This document shows positions 54,801 through 63,200 of a DNA stretch of 64,000 nt, in pieces. The position numbers were made by a program, and so were the translations under genes. This DNA comes from Clostridia bacterium. Its GTDB lineage: Bacteria; Bacillota; Clostridia; Acetivibrionales; DSM-2933. The stretch lies in contig JAOABQ010000077.1 of NCBI GenBank assembly GCA_026418275.1, forward strand, positions 124,001 through 188,000, given 5' to 3'. Position 1 is the first letter of the stretch. Every line of letters begins with the position of its first letter. The notes under the pieces are model-generated. The model was not told the DNA's origin. It made no database searches and saw only the letters and a program-made list of their open reading frames with translations.

Positions 54801-57080
54801 AGTGCCCAATGAACCTGCTCCTGCTACTGCAGGCAAGGCCAAGTTGGCATTATTTGCGGCTGCATCTTTTATAGATCCTCCGTTTAGGGTAAGGGAGTTA
54901 GTGTTAACATAATTCAAATCACCGGAAGAGTCACCGGATTGTACCGTATAGCTGAATACAAGCGTATTTCCCGGACTTCCGCTGACATAATTCGCTACAC
55001 CACCCGAATTTAAGGAAATCCTTGGTGTGCCGATCACTGTAACGGGTTCATTCAAAGTCACAGTAATTTGAATCACATCTCCTGCTTTGTAAGTTGCATT
55101 TCCATTGCTGGAGGTCACATTGGTAACGTTAGGTAAAACACCATCAATCCCTATATTTTTATTTGTCCCTAAAGAACCCGCTCCACCTACCGCCGGCAAA
55201 GTCAGTACGGCATCATTTCCTGCAGCATCCTTGATGCTCCCGCCGTTTAATGTGAGTGCATCAGTCGATGTATACTCAAGGTCGGTACTGTAATTCCCCT
55301 CCTGAATCGTATAGTTAAAGGTAAGGGTTCCCGTTCCGCTTCCACTGCTGTAATTTAATACAGCTCCACTATTTAACGCAAGCTCTGGGGTTCCTGTTAC
55401 GGTTACATTGTCATTGAATGCAACAGAAATTGCTATAATATCCCCTATTTTATACAATCCGTTACCTGCAGTTGAAGTTACATTGCTCACCAATGGTGCA
55501 GCCGTGTCAATGACGATATTTTTATTTCCTCCTAAAGAACCTGCTCCACCGGGGGCAGCCAATGCTAACGCTGCATTGATGCCTGTTACTTGAGCTTTTA
55601 TCGTTCCACCGTTTAAAGATAAAGCACCGGTATTGGAATAATCCAAATCCGACGTGTTATCCCCTGCCTGTACGGTGTAGTTGAAGTTTAATTTATTCGT
55701 ACCGCTTCCTCCGGTGTAATCAACCGACCTTCCTGTGTTGAGCGCAAGCTGGGGTGTACCCGTAACAACTACCGGTTCACTGAAAGATACCTCAATCGGA
55801 ATTACTTCCCCTGCTTTATAAGCTCCATTTGCCTTGGAAGAGGTAATACCTGTTACTGAAGGTACGGAGGAATAAAGGCATTCTGCAGGAACAACCTGTT
55901 TGGCCAGGGATGGGCTGGCCCATGAAAGCTTCGCTTGGGCACTCCCCCAACCTTCAAAGTACTGCAAAACAATATCATATTTCCTTCCGGCAGTAAGACT
56001 CACTGTACCGCTCCACTCGGTAGGTCCCTGGAAATACCACTTGTCGATAATCAGCTGACCGTCTATCCAAAGCCTGACACCTTCATCGCTGTACGTGTAA
56101 AAGGTATAGGTTTCGGAAAATTGAGGCTGAATTTTTCCCGACCAGGATACGGAAAACTCATCTAAATTGATGGATGCATGGGGTGATCCGGCAGCCCATT
56201 CAAAATTGATGGTACTGTCAACCCTTGTCAGTGTTGACGGCTCGGTAAGATTTCTATTATTATAGTATTTTCCTATAAGTCCATCACCTGCGCCGACAGC
56301 AGAGTTAATGCTGATATTCTTACCGGTACCTAATGAATCCGCACTTCCGGGAATAGGAAGAATAAGAATGGCTGCTTTGGATGGTGCATGCTCTATGGTG
56401 GTCCCGCCGCTCAAGGATAGGGCCCATGGATCAAATACATCCAAATCTGCCGTGTTATCCCCTGACTGTACTGTATAGTTAAATACCAGTGTGTTTGTAC
56501 CGCTTCCACTGCTGTAAACCGCTTTACTGCCGGTATTCAGCGTCAGGAGCGGGGTTCCTGTCACCGTCACGGCTGCACTGAACGTAATACGCACATCAAT
56601 CACATTACCCGTCGTATAGGCTCCATTTGCCGTATTGGATGTAATACCGGTAATTGCAACTGTAGGTGTCCAGTGGGTAATTGTTATATCCGGCTGCCAA
56701 CCGTCAATTGCTGTATTTGCATTGGTACACAAGTAGTATGATCCGTTATATTTGACAACATTCCCTGCGCCATAAGCTATGCCGATCTGCCAGGGTAAAA
56801 TTTCAGTTACTTTTACAAAATTCCAAAGGCTGGGTTGCAAAGGAGGCTGCCAACCGTCTATAGCCTGATGCCCACTAATACACTGGTAAATATTTTGATT
56901 ATAGGTCACCTGAGCTCCTACCGCATAGGAAGTCCCCATTTGCCATTGGGCAGGATAAACCGCAGCGTAGGACGGCCCTGAACTTCTATAAAACATGGTT
57001 AAACAGAGCAGGATAATCAAGCTCATCAAAGATAGATTTCTAATTAATTTTTTATACCGATACTTTTTTATGTAATGCAT
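45855..57080 (-). CDS. giant secreted Ig-repeat protein with two CBM5/12, PA14 and copper-amine-oxidase-like domains
   Basis: A 3741-residue secreted protein. After a signal peptide (about 1-39) come two CBM5/12 modules (about 45-141), then an Ig-like repeat, a PA14 domain (about 267-403, GLIGKYYNNRNL, YSDEGVRLWIDGQ) and a long array. I count about 25 full Ig-like repeats of about 120 residues plus one degenerate unit, each with NVTSxxxNGxYKxGD, VTGTPxLxLNTG, SGSGTxTLxFxYTV and KDxAGN motifs. The array is broken by a distinct beta domain of about 180 residues (about 1620-1803) and a Pro-rich linker (about 3005-3030). The end (about 3628-3741) is two copies of a copper-amine-oxidase N-terminal-like motif (NRTILPLRAVIEALGG, SRTMMPLRFVTESFG). 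It is probably a cell-surface or extracellular chitin-binding adhesin. The repeat-rich sequence is prone to assembly error. Confidence 0.88.
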   Translation of the reverse strand: MHYIKKYRYKKLIRNLSLMSLIILLCLTMFYRSSGPSYAAVYPAQWQMGTSYAVGAQVTYNQNIYQCISGHQAIDGWQPPLQPSLWNFVKVTEILPWQIGIAYGAGNVVKYNGSYYLCTNANTAIDGWQPDITITHWTPTVAITGITSNTANGAYTTGNVIDVRITFSAAVTVTGTPLLTLNTGSKAVYSSGSGTNTLVFNYTVQSGDNTADLDVFDPWALSLSGGTTIEHAPSKAAILILPIPGSADSLGTGKNISINSAVGAGDGLIGKYYNNRNLTEPSTLTRVDSTINFEWAAGSPHASINLDEFSVSWSGKIQPQFSETYTFYTYSDEGVRLWIDGQLIIDKWYFQGPTEWSGTVSLTAGRKYDIVLQYFEGWGSAQAKLSWASPSLAKQVVPAECLYSSVPSVTGITSSKANGAYKAGEVIPIEVSFSEPVVVTGTPQLALNTGRSVDYTGGSGTNKLNFNYTVQAGDNTSDLDYSNTGALSLNGGTIKAQVTGINAALALAAPGGAGSLGGNKNIVIDTAAPLVSNVTSTAGNGLYKIGDIIAISVAFNDNVTVTGTPELALNSGAVLNYSSGSGTGTLTFNYTIQEGNYSTDLEYTSTDALTLNGGSIKDAAGNDAVLTLPAVGGAGSLGTNKNIGIDGVLPNVTNVTSSNGNATYKAGDVIQITVTLNEPVTVIGTPRISLNSGGVANYVSGSPGNTLVFSYTVQSGDSSGDLNYVNTNSLTLNGGSIKDAAANNANLALPAVAGAGSLGTNKNIVIDGVAPTVNNVTATNGNGSYHAGDEINITVSFSDNVVVTGTPLISLNTGRSAGFVDGNGTNALTFRYTVQAGDSIADLNYANTSSLTLNGGTIRDNNGNDAVLTLPATGGAGSLGTNKDIRIDTTAPGVNNVTSPDNNRTYKIGEPLSIVVTFTEAVNVTGVPQLTLNTGRTINYVSGSGSVNLVFSYTVGTGDNTADLNYQASNSLALNGATIRDDAGNDAVLTLPATNGAGSLGTNKNLAIDGVAPAVTNVTSTNGNGSYKSGSIITVTVMFNDTVTVTGTPQLSLNTGRTINFAGGSGSNTLSFNYTVQAGDTASDLNYANINSLTLNGGSIKDASGNDASLALPATGGVGSLGTNRDIVIDTTAPGVADVTSTNGNGNYKLGDTIAVTIRFSESVYVTGTPQLALNTGRTINYGSGSGTNTLTFNYTVGAGDTAADLNYVNTGSLSLNGGSIKDLAGNDAGLTLPATGGAGALGTNKDIRVDGVVPYVTNVTSTNSNGTYKAGDTISVTVRFNETVNVAGTPRLALNTGRTVNYTAGTGSDTLTFSYVVQVGDQISDLNYVDTGSLTLNGGTIKDTVNNDAVVTLPLAGAAGSLGSNKDIAVDGTAPQVQNVTSTNGNGNYKTGDVITVTVRFSEIVNVTGTPRLSLNTGKTIDYNHGSGTDTLSFNYTVEAGDTASDLNYVNTGSLVPNGGSIKDGAGNNASLTLPATGDAGSLGTNKDLVIDAQVPSVNYVTSTTANGTYSAGATIAVTVRFSENVVVTGTPQLALNTGRTAVYSSGTGSDLLTFNYTVLAGDVSGDLDYSSTSALILNGGTIKDGAGNNGTLTLAAVGTPNSLGGSKDIVIAAGTSGKLYGGVENAPGSVNLTLEGTEDWAHWGLIDENSFTHKNGVAQKISDSSTVLAGPKSHAAGSTTKFTWTDGNPSANNVDIAAGIYASGVGNGLEFTIPAGTQQKTLNVYLGATDIRGKIEAILSDGSASDYVAYIDNNGTTYKKISLTFKAQNPGETLRVKFTIDTMHDINGRAILQAASLASPVVTKVTTAVADGAYKSGQLIPITVKFSSIVDVTGTPQLALNTGATVNYSGGDGTDTLTFDYTVAPGHTAADLDYVDVNSLTLNGGTIRSGGQDVNITLPDRGWPDSLGGSKDIRIDTTAPIVGSVTSNKGNGSYKLGDVIDIRVHFDGPVTVTGTPRIALNSNIGRTASYTSGSGSSTLLFNYTVSSGDSALDLDYPATNALDLNGGAIRDFAGNDADLTLPAVGGAGSLGGEKDIRVDGVIEAVINVTSDDGDATYKVGSMIQIKVVLDGAVTVTGSPVLALNTGQNALYNSGSGTNTLVFRYQVQAGDNIGDLNYTSSGALMLNGGSIKDAAGNDANVALPAAGGAGSLGTNKNMVIDGIVPGVINVTSNAVNGTYKVGDIIDIRVQFGETVIVTGTPRIALNTGATVDLSGGSGTDTLIFNYTVQAGNSISDLNYLGINSLSLNGGTIRDGAGNDASIDLPATGAANSLGSNKNIAVDGNIPVVNSVNSDKSNGIYKDGAVIDIKVIFSKVVNVTGTPQITLNSGRTVDYSSGSGTTTLIFNYTVQPGDTSADLDYSNINSLTLNGGTIQDNAGNDAVRTLPVPGAANSLGANKDIEVDTTAPIVSSVSSNKANGTYKIGDTIDVRVAFDGPVTVTGTPRLTLNSNITAVIDYVSGSGSSVLIFNYTVQQGDNTVDLNYLAAGSLDVNGGTIRDAAGNNADLTLPDPALPSSLGGNKNLVIDGIIPIVNNVTSTKGNGTYKLGDTIDIQVVFNKNVFVAGTPQIVLNTGKTVNYSAGSGSNTLVFNYTIGSGDSKPDLDYAAINSLVLNGGIISDSAGNQASVVLAAPGGAGSLGNNKNLGVDGLIPYVTNVTSDDSNGVYKLGDIIHLKVAFSENVSVTGIPQLVLNTGRTVNYTGGDGSNVLEFSYTVQAGDASLGLDYQNINALTGTIKDVAGNNANLTLPSSGVLGSLTFNKEIVVDAVSPQVLSVNSNKADGAYKEGEEIEIRVRFNEAVNVTGTPQLALNTGRTVNYIIGSGTDTLVFSYIVGVGETAADLDFQADNSMTGVIKDNALNLAVLTLPPPGAPNSLGANKNIVIDTTSPFVVNVTSDKPNGTYKVGDVIDIKVEFDSVVYVTGVPGLTLNSGRTALYTSGSGSNTLLLRYTVASGDSASDLDYTSNSSLTGTIKDLAQNAADLTLPLPGAGGSLGGNKNLVIDTTVPPVQPPDMGIPPVIPEEVPNPCKITGMTSDKADGVYTAGQIIDIKITFDKKVTVTGVPSLSLNSGGEALYAEGSGSSTLIFRYTVAKGDTTSDLDIASANSLELNGGTIKGSVEAGSTSVPPPEELSLPAPGSTNSLGYKKNLEIDTIVPVVINVTSDKTDGTYKEKDIIDIKVVFNEKVSVEGNSRLLLNTGAHAGYFSGSGTNTLVFRYHVGSNEDTDDLDYLGVDSLKGSIKDRAGNEADLTLAKPGQAKSLAANKNLVIDTLLTVKVKNVTSPVSNGVYRGGSIINIEVEFTGVVKVAGIPKLALNTGTIAEYVSGSGTGKLVFRYIVKEGDEIGDLDYMNANGLVPAGGTIKDVKQRSALLTLPLPGAEGSLGMNKDIGIDAVNPRVKGVSTSLKSGAYKAGTVIPIAVAFNEAVLVTGKPQISLNTGKMAEYASGSGSDTVYFKYTVEEGDNTPELNYTSTDALKINGGAIKDKAGNNVLITLPKLSEKGALGSKGRIVIDTIVPNVKDISIYRTGQVMTIKVSFTEGINVEGSPKVQLNGGRDAEYVKKTEKDELLFNYKIKETDRAAELNNMSYISLDFRTGNITDLAENKAEGKVKEQNYGVEIVLYIGSPYMFVNNDKVEIDPGRSTVPVIEENRTILPLRAVIEALGGVVGWDSKERKSTFSLGAQKVEMWVGSKKARENGVDLKIDVAPKIINSRTMMPLRFVTESFGSEVFWEGKSKKIIIRY

Positions 57081-57178
57081 ACAGTTCCCCCCAAAGCCTC
57101 CTCAATCAAGCAAATTTGTTGGAGGCAGATGTAACGAATACACCTCTCTATTTGTCTTAAGAATCTTTACATATAAAC

Positions 57179-57209
57179 ATTATACAGCTTTTTTGAAATG
57201 TTGCGTTAA
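57179..57209 (-). promoter_or_regulatory. possible promoter of the complete giant gene
   Basis: On the minus strand TATAAT (57179-57184) lies about 100 bases before the ATG, with a weak TTAACG 19 bases further upstream. No terminator hairpin is seen after the preceding giant gene, so read-through is possible. Confidence 0.35.
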
Positions 57210-57237
57210 AAATTTATTACAATCTATAGATCTTCTT

Positions 57238-60200
57238 TTAATATCTAATAGTAATCTTTTTAGCATCTCCATCCCACTGGACATCACAACCGAATCCTTC
57301 CGCAACAAACCGAAGAGGCATCATGGTTCTTGAGTTTACGATTCTGGGTGCTACATCTATTACCTTTGTCACACCGTTTTGGCGTACGGTGAACAGCCCC
57401 AGCCATATTTCAACCGTCTTATCTTCCAGTCTAAATGTGGCTTTTCGTGTTTTCTTGTCCCATTCAACAGTTCCTCCGATGGTTTCAACAATAGCCCTTA
57501 GAGGTATGATGGTCCTGTTGTTCACAATTACCGGACCTGTTTTGTAGCCCGGATCAATATCCTTCTTAACACCGTTGACATACATGCTGGAGTCACCCAT
57601 GTGCAGGACGATCTCTACATTGCAGCCCCGCTTTTGAACTTCGTTTTCTACCATATTTTTGGCAGCATCTTCAATTTTTCCACTGTCTAAATCCAAGGTT
57701 GCATAGGTTAGATTTTTAAGATCGATATCCCTGTCTCCCGGCTTTATTTTATAATTGAATACCAACTCCTGAGTACCGTTTCTCTTAACAAAATCCGCTT
57801 CTCTTCCTTTATTAAGCAATACTTTAGGATTTCCCGACACCTGAATTGGTTCGGTGAATTTCACTTTAACAATCATGACATCCGCTGATCTTGCAATGGA
57901 AACATCACTAATTTTGGGTTGAGTGGTATCAATTACAATATTTTTATTGGTTCCGAGGGAACCTTTTTCGTTGATTCCTGCTAAAGTCAGCACTGCATTA
58001 TTAAAGGCCTTATCCCTGATCGAGCCGCCGCTTAAAGTGAGTGCCGAAGTGGATGTATAGTTAAGGTCCGGCGTACTTTCTCCCTCTTGCACAATATAAT
58101 TGAAAATTAGATTTTTGCTTCCGCTGCCACTTCCATAATTCGCTTTCTTACCTGTGTTTAAAGCAAGCTGCGGTTTGCCTGTAACTGTCACATTCTCATT
58201 GAATGTAACGATAACCGGAATGGTTGCACCTTTCTTATAAGCTCCGTTAACAAGCAGGGAAGAAACATTTGTCACCTTAGGCATAGTTCCGTCCAAAGTT
58301 ATATCCGTATTTCCTCCCAGGGATTCCATCGCACCGGTTGATGGCAAGGTCAGCCGCACCTTTTGCTTTCCTTCCAGGCTTAATATTTCTCCGCCACTGA
58401 GTAGAAGCGCATTTGTATTCATATAATTGAGATCTTGGATATCATCGTCTCCTGTAATCTCATACCTGAACGTCAACACTTCGGATTCGGATCCACTGAT
58501 GTATTCGGCAGCATGTCCTGTATTCATATAAAGCTTGGGTGTCCCCGTTACCTTTACCGGACTGTCAAACAGCACTTCAATGTCAATTTTGTCCCCTTTC
58601 CGGTAGACCCCATCTTTATTATCGGTTGAAACACCGATAATCTTTATTTCCTGTGTTCCAACAGAAAGATTTTCGTTTTTCCCCAGGGACCCTGCCGTGC
58701 CCGGTTCGGGAAGTTTTAAGTCGGCAGCATTTTCCGCCAGGTCCATAATCATTCCTTTTAAGGAATTTTGATCCTTATAATCCAGATCATTTACAGCATC
58801 GCCTTCCTGCACGACGTATCTAAATACAAGGCTCGATGTTCCCATGCCGCTAATGTACAGGGCCTTTCTGCCTGTATTTAGTTCCAAGCTCGGAATTTCC
58901 CTGACTTTTACAATCTCAGAGAATTTTATCTTAATATCGATAACATCCTTTACATTATATAAACCATCCTGATTTTCTGAAGTTACATTAACTACCTTCG
59001 GCATTTTTGTATCAATTGCCAGGTTTTTATTGGCACCCAGTGAATGGATTTCTCCAGGAACCGGCAGTGTGAGATCAAAGTCATTCTTCGACAAGCCCTT
59101 TATGCTTCCTGTCAGGGACTTTGTGTGCGCATAATCCAGTTCTTCCGCTTCATCCCCCGGCTTCACATGATACCTAAAGATAAGGGTATCCGTTTCCGCC
59201 CCGCTTACATAGTAGGCTATACTTCCTGAATTGAGGCTTAATTCCGGAATACCCGAAACACTTACAGGTTCGTTGAAACTGACCTTGATATCAATAACCT
59301 CCCCTGCCTTATAAGTACCATTTTCCTTATCGGAGGTTACATTTTGAACAGCCTTCAAACCGACAGGCAGTGCTTCCCCGCCCAACTCCCCTGCTCCAGG
59401 CGGAGGGACTGGAACTACGATTTCAGGAATTCCGGAAGAGTCAACCTCAATATTTTTACTTCCTCCCAGAGAACCTATAGCTCCCGGTAAAGGCAAAGTT
59501 AAATCAGCAGCATTTTGAGCTGCATCCTTCATGGTTCCGGTTAATGAATCGGTACCCACATAGTCCAAATCAGCGGATGTATCCCCACTATTTACCGTAT
59601 ACCTGAAAATAAGAGTATCTGTACCGTTCCCACTGGCATAAGAAGCAGTTCTTAACACATTGAGCGCCAGTACCGGCACCCCTGTGACATTGACAGGTTC
59701 GGTAAACAATACTTTTATATCAATGCTTTGCCCTGTTCTGTAAATTCCATTGGGTATATCCGAACTCACCCCGATTACCTGAGGTTCCGCAGTGTCTATT
59801 CCTATGTCTTTATTCGCCGCCAGTGACCCTGCGGCCCCAGGTACCGGCAAATTCAATACTGCATTATTTAGAGCCTCGTCTTCAATAACACCGGTTAATG
59901 AATTGAAAGCAGCGTAATCAAGTTCATTTACCGTATCTCCTGTTCCAACAGTGTATCTGAATATAAGGGTACTACTTCCGCTTCCGCTTGTATAATCTAC
60001 CGTTCTTCCGGTATTAAGCGTTAGCTCAGGTACTCCCGTGACAATAACAGGTTCATCAAAAACAACCTTAATATCTATGTTTTCGCCTTCTTTATACTTC
60101 CTGTTTCCATTATCCGATGTTACATTGACAACCCGGGGAGCCAGTGTATCTACACTGATATCTTTATTAAAGGAAAGAGAGCCTAAAATGCCGGGTACCG

Positions 60201-63200
60201 GAAGACTTAAATTCGCATTATTCTGTGCCACGTCCTGAATGGTTCCGCTTAAAGCATTGGCATTGGCGTATCCCAAATCCAAGCTTACGTCTCCTGCTGC
60301 TACCGTATATCTGAAAATAAGAACAGTGCTTCCGCTGCCGCTGGTATAATCTACAGTACTGCCTGTATTTAGTAAAATCACCGGTGTCCCTGTAACCGTT
60401 ACAGCTTCACTAAAGGTTACTTTGATATCTACACTGTCTCCTTCCCTGTATTTCCCGTTTGCACTATCTGAAGTAATGTTGGTTACAATAGGTATAATTC
60501 CGTCAACCCCAATATTTTTACCCCCTCCCAGGGATTCCGGGGCCCCTGTTGCAGGCAGGGTAACATTGGCATCATTTCCTGCCCCATCCTTGACTGTCCC
60601 TCCGTTTAAAGCCAATCCGCTGACTGCTGTATAATTAAGGTCCGCTGTCCAGTCGCCGGTTCCCACCGTATAGTTGAACACCAGGGTATTTGTCCCGCTG
60701 CCGCTGCTGTAATTCACAACCCTTCCCGTATTGAGGGAAAGTTGGGGCGTACCGGTCACAGTTACCGCCTTATTGAAAACAACCTTGATATCAATCACAT
60801 CTCCTGCCTTGTAAGTCCCATTGGCCTTATCCGAGGTTACGTTATTAACTGCAGGCACAACACCATCAACGGCAATTTCCTTGTTTGTTCCCAGGGAATT
60901 GCCCCCAAGCACCGGAAGAGTCAATACAGCGTCATTTCCTGCTCCATCCTTGATGCTACCTCCGTTCAGCGTAAGGGAATCAGTTGCGGAATAGTTGAGA
61001 TCAGGAGTTAAATCCCCTGCTCCAACGGTGTAATTAAACACCAAAACGCTGCTTCCGCTTCCGCTGCTGTAATTTACAACCCTTCCTATATTGAGGAGCA
61101 GCCCGGGCGTACCGGTTACGGTTACCGCTTCACTGAAGGATATCCGGATATCAATCACATCTCCGATTTTATAGGTCCCGTTTGCTTTGTTGGATGTGAC
61201 CCCGCCATTGATGTCGGGTGCCGTGGTATCGATCTGCAAATCTTTGCCCGTTCCCAGGGACCCTGCACCTAAAGGTAACGGCAGGGTAATATCCCCGTCA
61301 TTATCCGCTCCATCCTTGATACTTCCCCCGTTTAAGGAAAGTGCATTGATGGCTGTGTAGTTAAGGTCGGCTGCCGTGTCCCCCGGCTGGACGGTATAAT
61401 TGAACACCAGGGTACTGCTTCCGCTGCCGCTGGCATAATCAACTACCGCGCCTGTGTTCAAGGTGATTTGGGGTGTCCCTGTCACACTCACCGCTTCAGT
61501 GAAATTAACCCGGATATCAATGGTTGTACCTGCTTTATAAATTCCGTTGGATTGGTTGGAAGTCACACCGCTGATCGTAGGTATAACTCCGTCTACCGCA
61601 ATGTTTTTATTGGTGCCCAAAGATCCTGCTCCGCCTATAGCAGGCAGTGTCAAATCTGCGTCATTTCCAGCCCCGTCTTTGATAGTTCCCCCGTTTAATG
61701 AAAGGGACCCGGTAGAAACATAGTTGAGATCGGAGGTACTATCCCCTGCCCCAACCGTATAGCTGAATAAAAGGGTATCCGTTCCGCTGCCGCCCGTGTA
61801 ATTCAAGATCCTCCCTGTATTGACGGCAAGCTGGGGTGTTCCTGTAACATTCACTGCTTCACTAAACACCACTTTTACACCTATGGTGCTCCCAAGTTTA
61901 TAGGAAGCATTCCCATCGTCCGAAGTTATATGGCTGACTCCGGGCAATGATGTATCAATGGCAAGGTTTTTATTTGTTCCCAACGAACCTGCCCCAAGAA
62001 GTGCAGGCAGAGAAAGTTCTCCGCTATTCCCGGCTGTATCTTGAATCGTACCGCCATTTAAAGTCAATGCACCTATAGCCGTATAGTTAAGGTCCGATGT
62101 CGAGTCGCCGGTTCCCACCGTATAGTTGAACACCAGAGTATTTGTCCCGCTGCCGCTGCCGTAATTCACAACCCTTCCCGTATTGAGTGAAAGCTGGGGC
62201 GTGCCGGTCACAGTTACCGCCTTATTGAAAACAACCTTGATATCAATCACATCTCCTGCCTTGTAAGTACCATTGGCCTTATCCGAGGTTACATTGTTTA
62301 CTGCAGGCACAACCCCATCAATGGCAATATCCTTGTTGGTTCCCAGAGAATTCCCACCGAGCACCGGAAGAGTCAATACCGCGTCATTTCCTGCTCCATC
62401 CTTGATGGTACCTCCGTTCAGCGTAAGGGAATCGGTTGCGGAATAGTTGAGATCAGGACTTAGATCCCCTGCTCCAACAGTGTAATTAAACACCAAAACG
62501 CTGCTTCCACTTCCGCTGCTGTAATTTATAACCCTTCCCGTATTGAGAAGCAGCCCGGGCGTACCAGTTACAGTTACCGCTTCACTGAAGGATATCCGGA
62601 TGTCAATCACATCTCCGATTTTATAGGTCCCGTTTGCTCTGTTGGATGTGACTCCCCCATTGATGTCGGGTGCTGTGGTATCAATCTGCAAGTCTTTGCC
62701 CGTTCCCAGGGATCCTGCACCTAAAGGTAACGGCAGGGTAATATCCCCGTCATTATCCGCTCCATCCTTGATACTTCCCCCGTTTAAGGAGAGTGCATTG
62801 ATGGCTGTGTAGTTAAGGTCGGCTGCCGTGTCCCCCGGCTGGACGGTATAATTAAACACCAGGGTACTGCTTCCGCTGCCGCTGGCATAGTCAACCACCA
62901 CACCTGTATTTAAGGTAATTTGCGGTGTTCCTGTCACACTCACCGCTTCAGTGAAATTGACCCGGATATCGATGATTGTTCCTGCCTTGTAAATCCCGTT
63001 GGATTTGTTGGAAGTCACACCACTGATCGTTGGTATAATCCCATCTACAGCAATGTTTTTATTTGTGCCCAAAGATCCTGCTCCGCCTATAGCAGGCAGC
63101 GCCAAGTCTGCATCATTTCCAGCCCCGTCTTTGATGGTTCCTCCGTTTAATGAAAGGGAAGCCGTAGAAACATAGTTAAGGTCGGAGGTACTATCCCCTG

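Noticed and set aside
57081..57237. Sigma-I-type promoter before the complete giant gene
   Set aside because: No ACCCCC/CGAA pair at the right spacing is present. Only a sigma-A-like -10 with a weak -35 could be seen.
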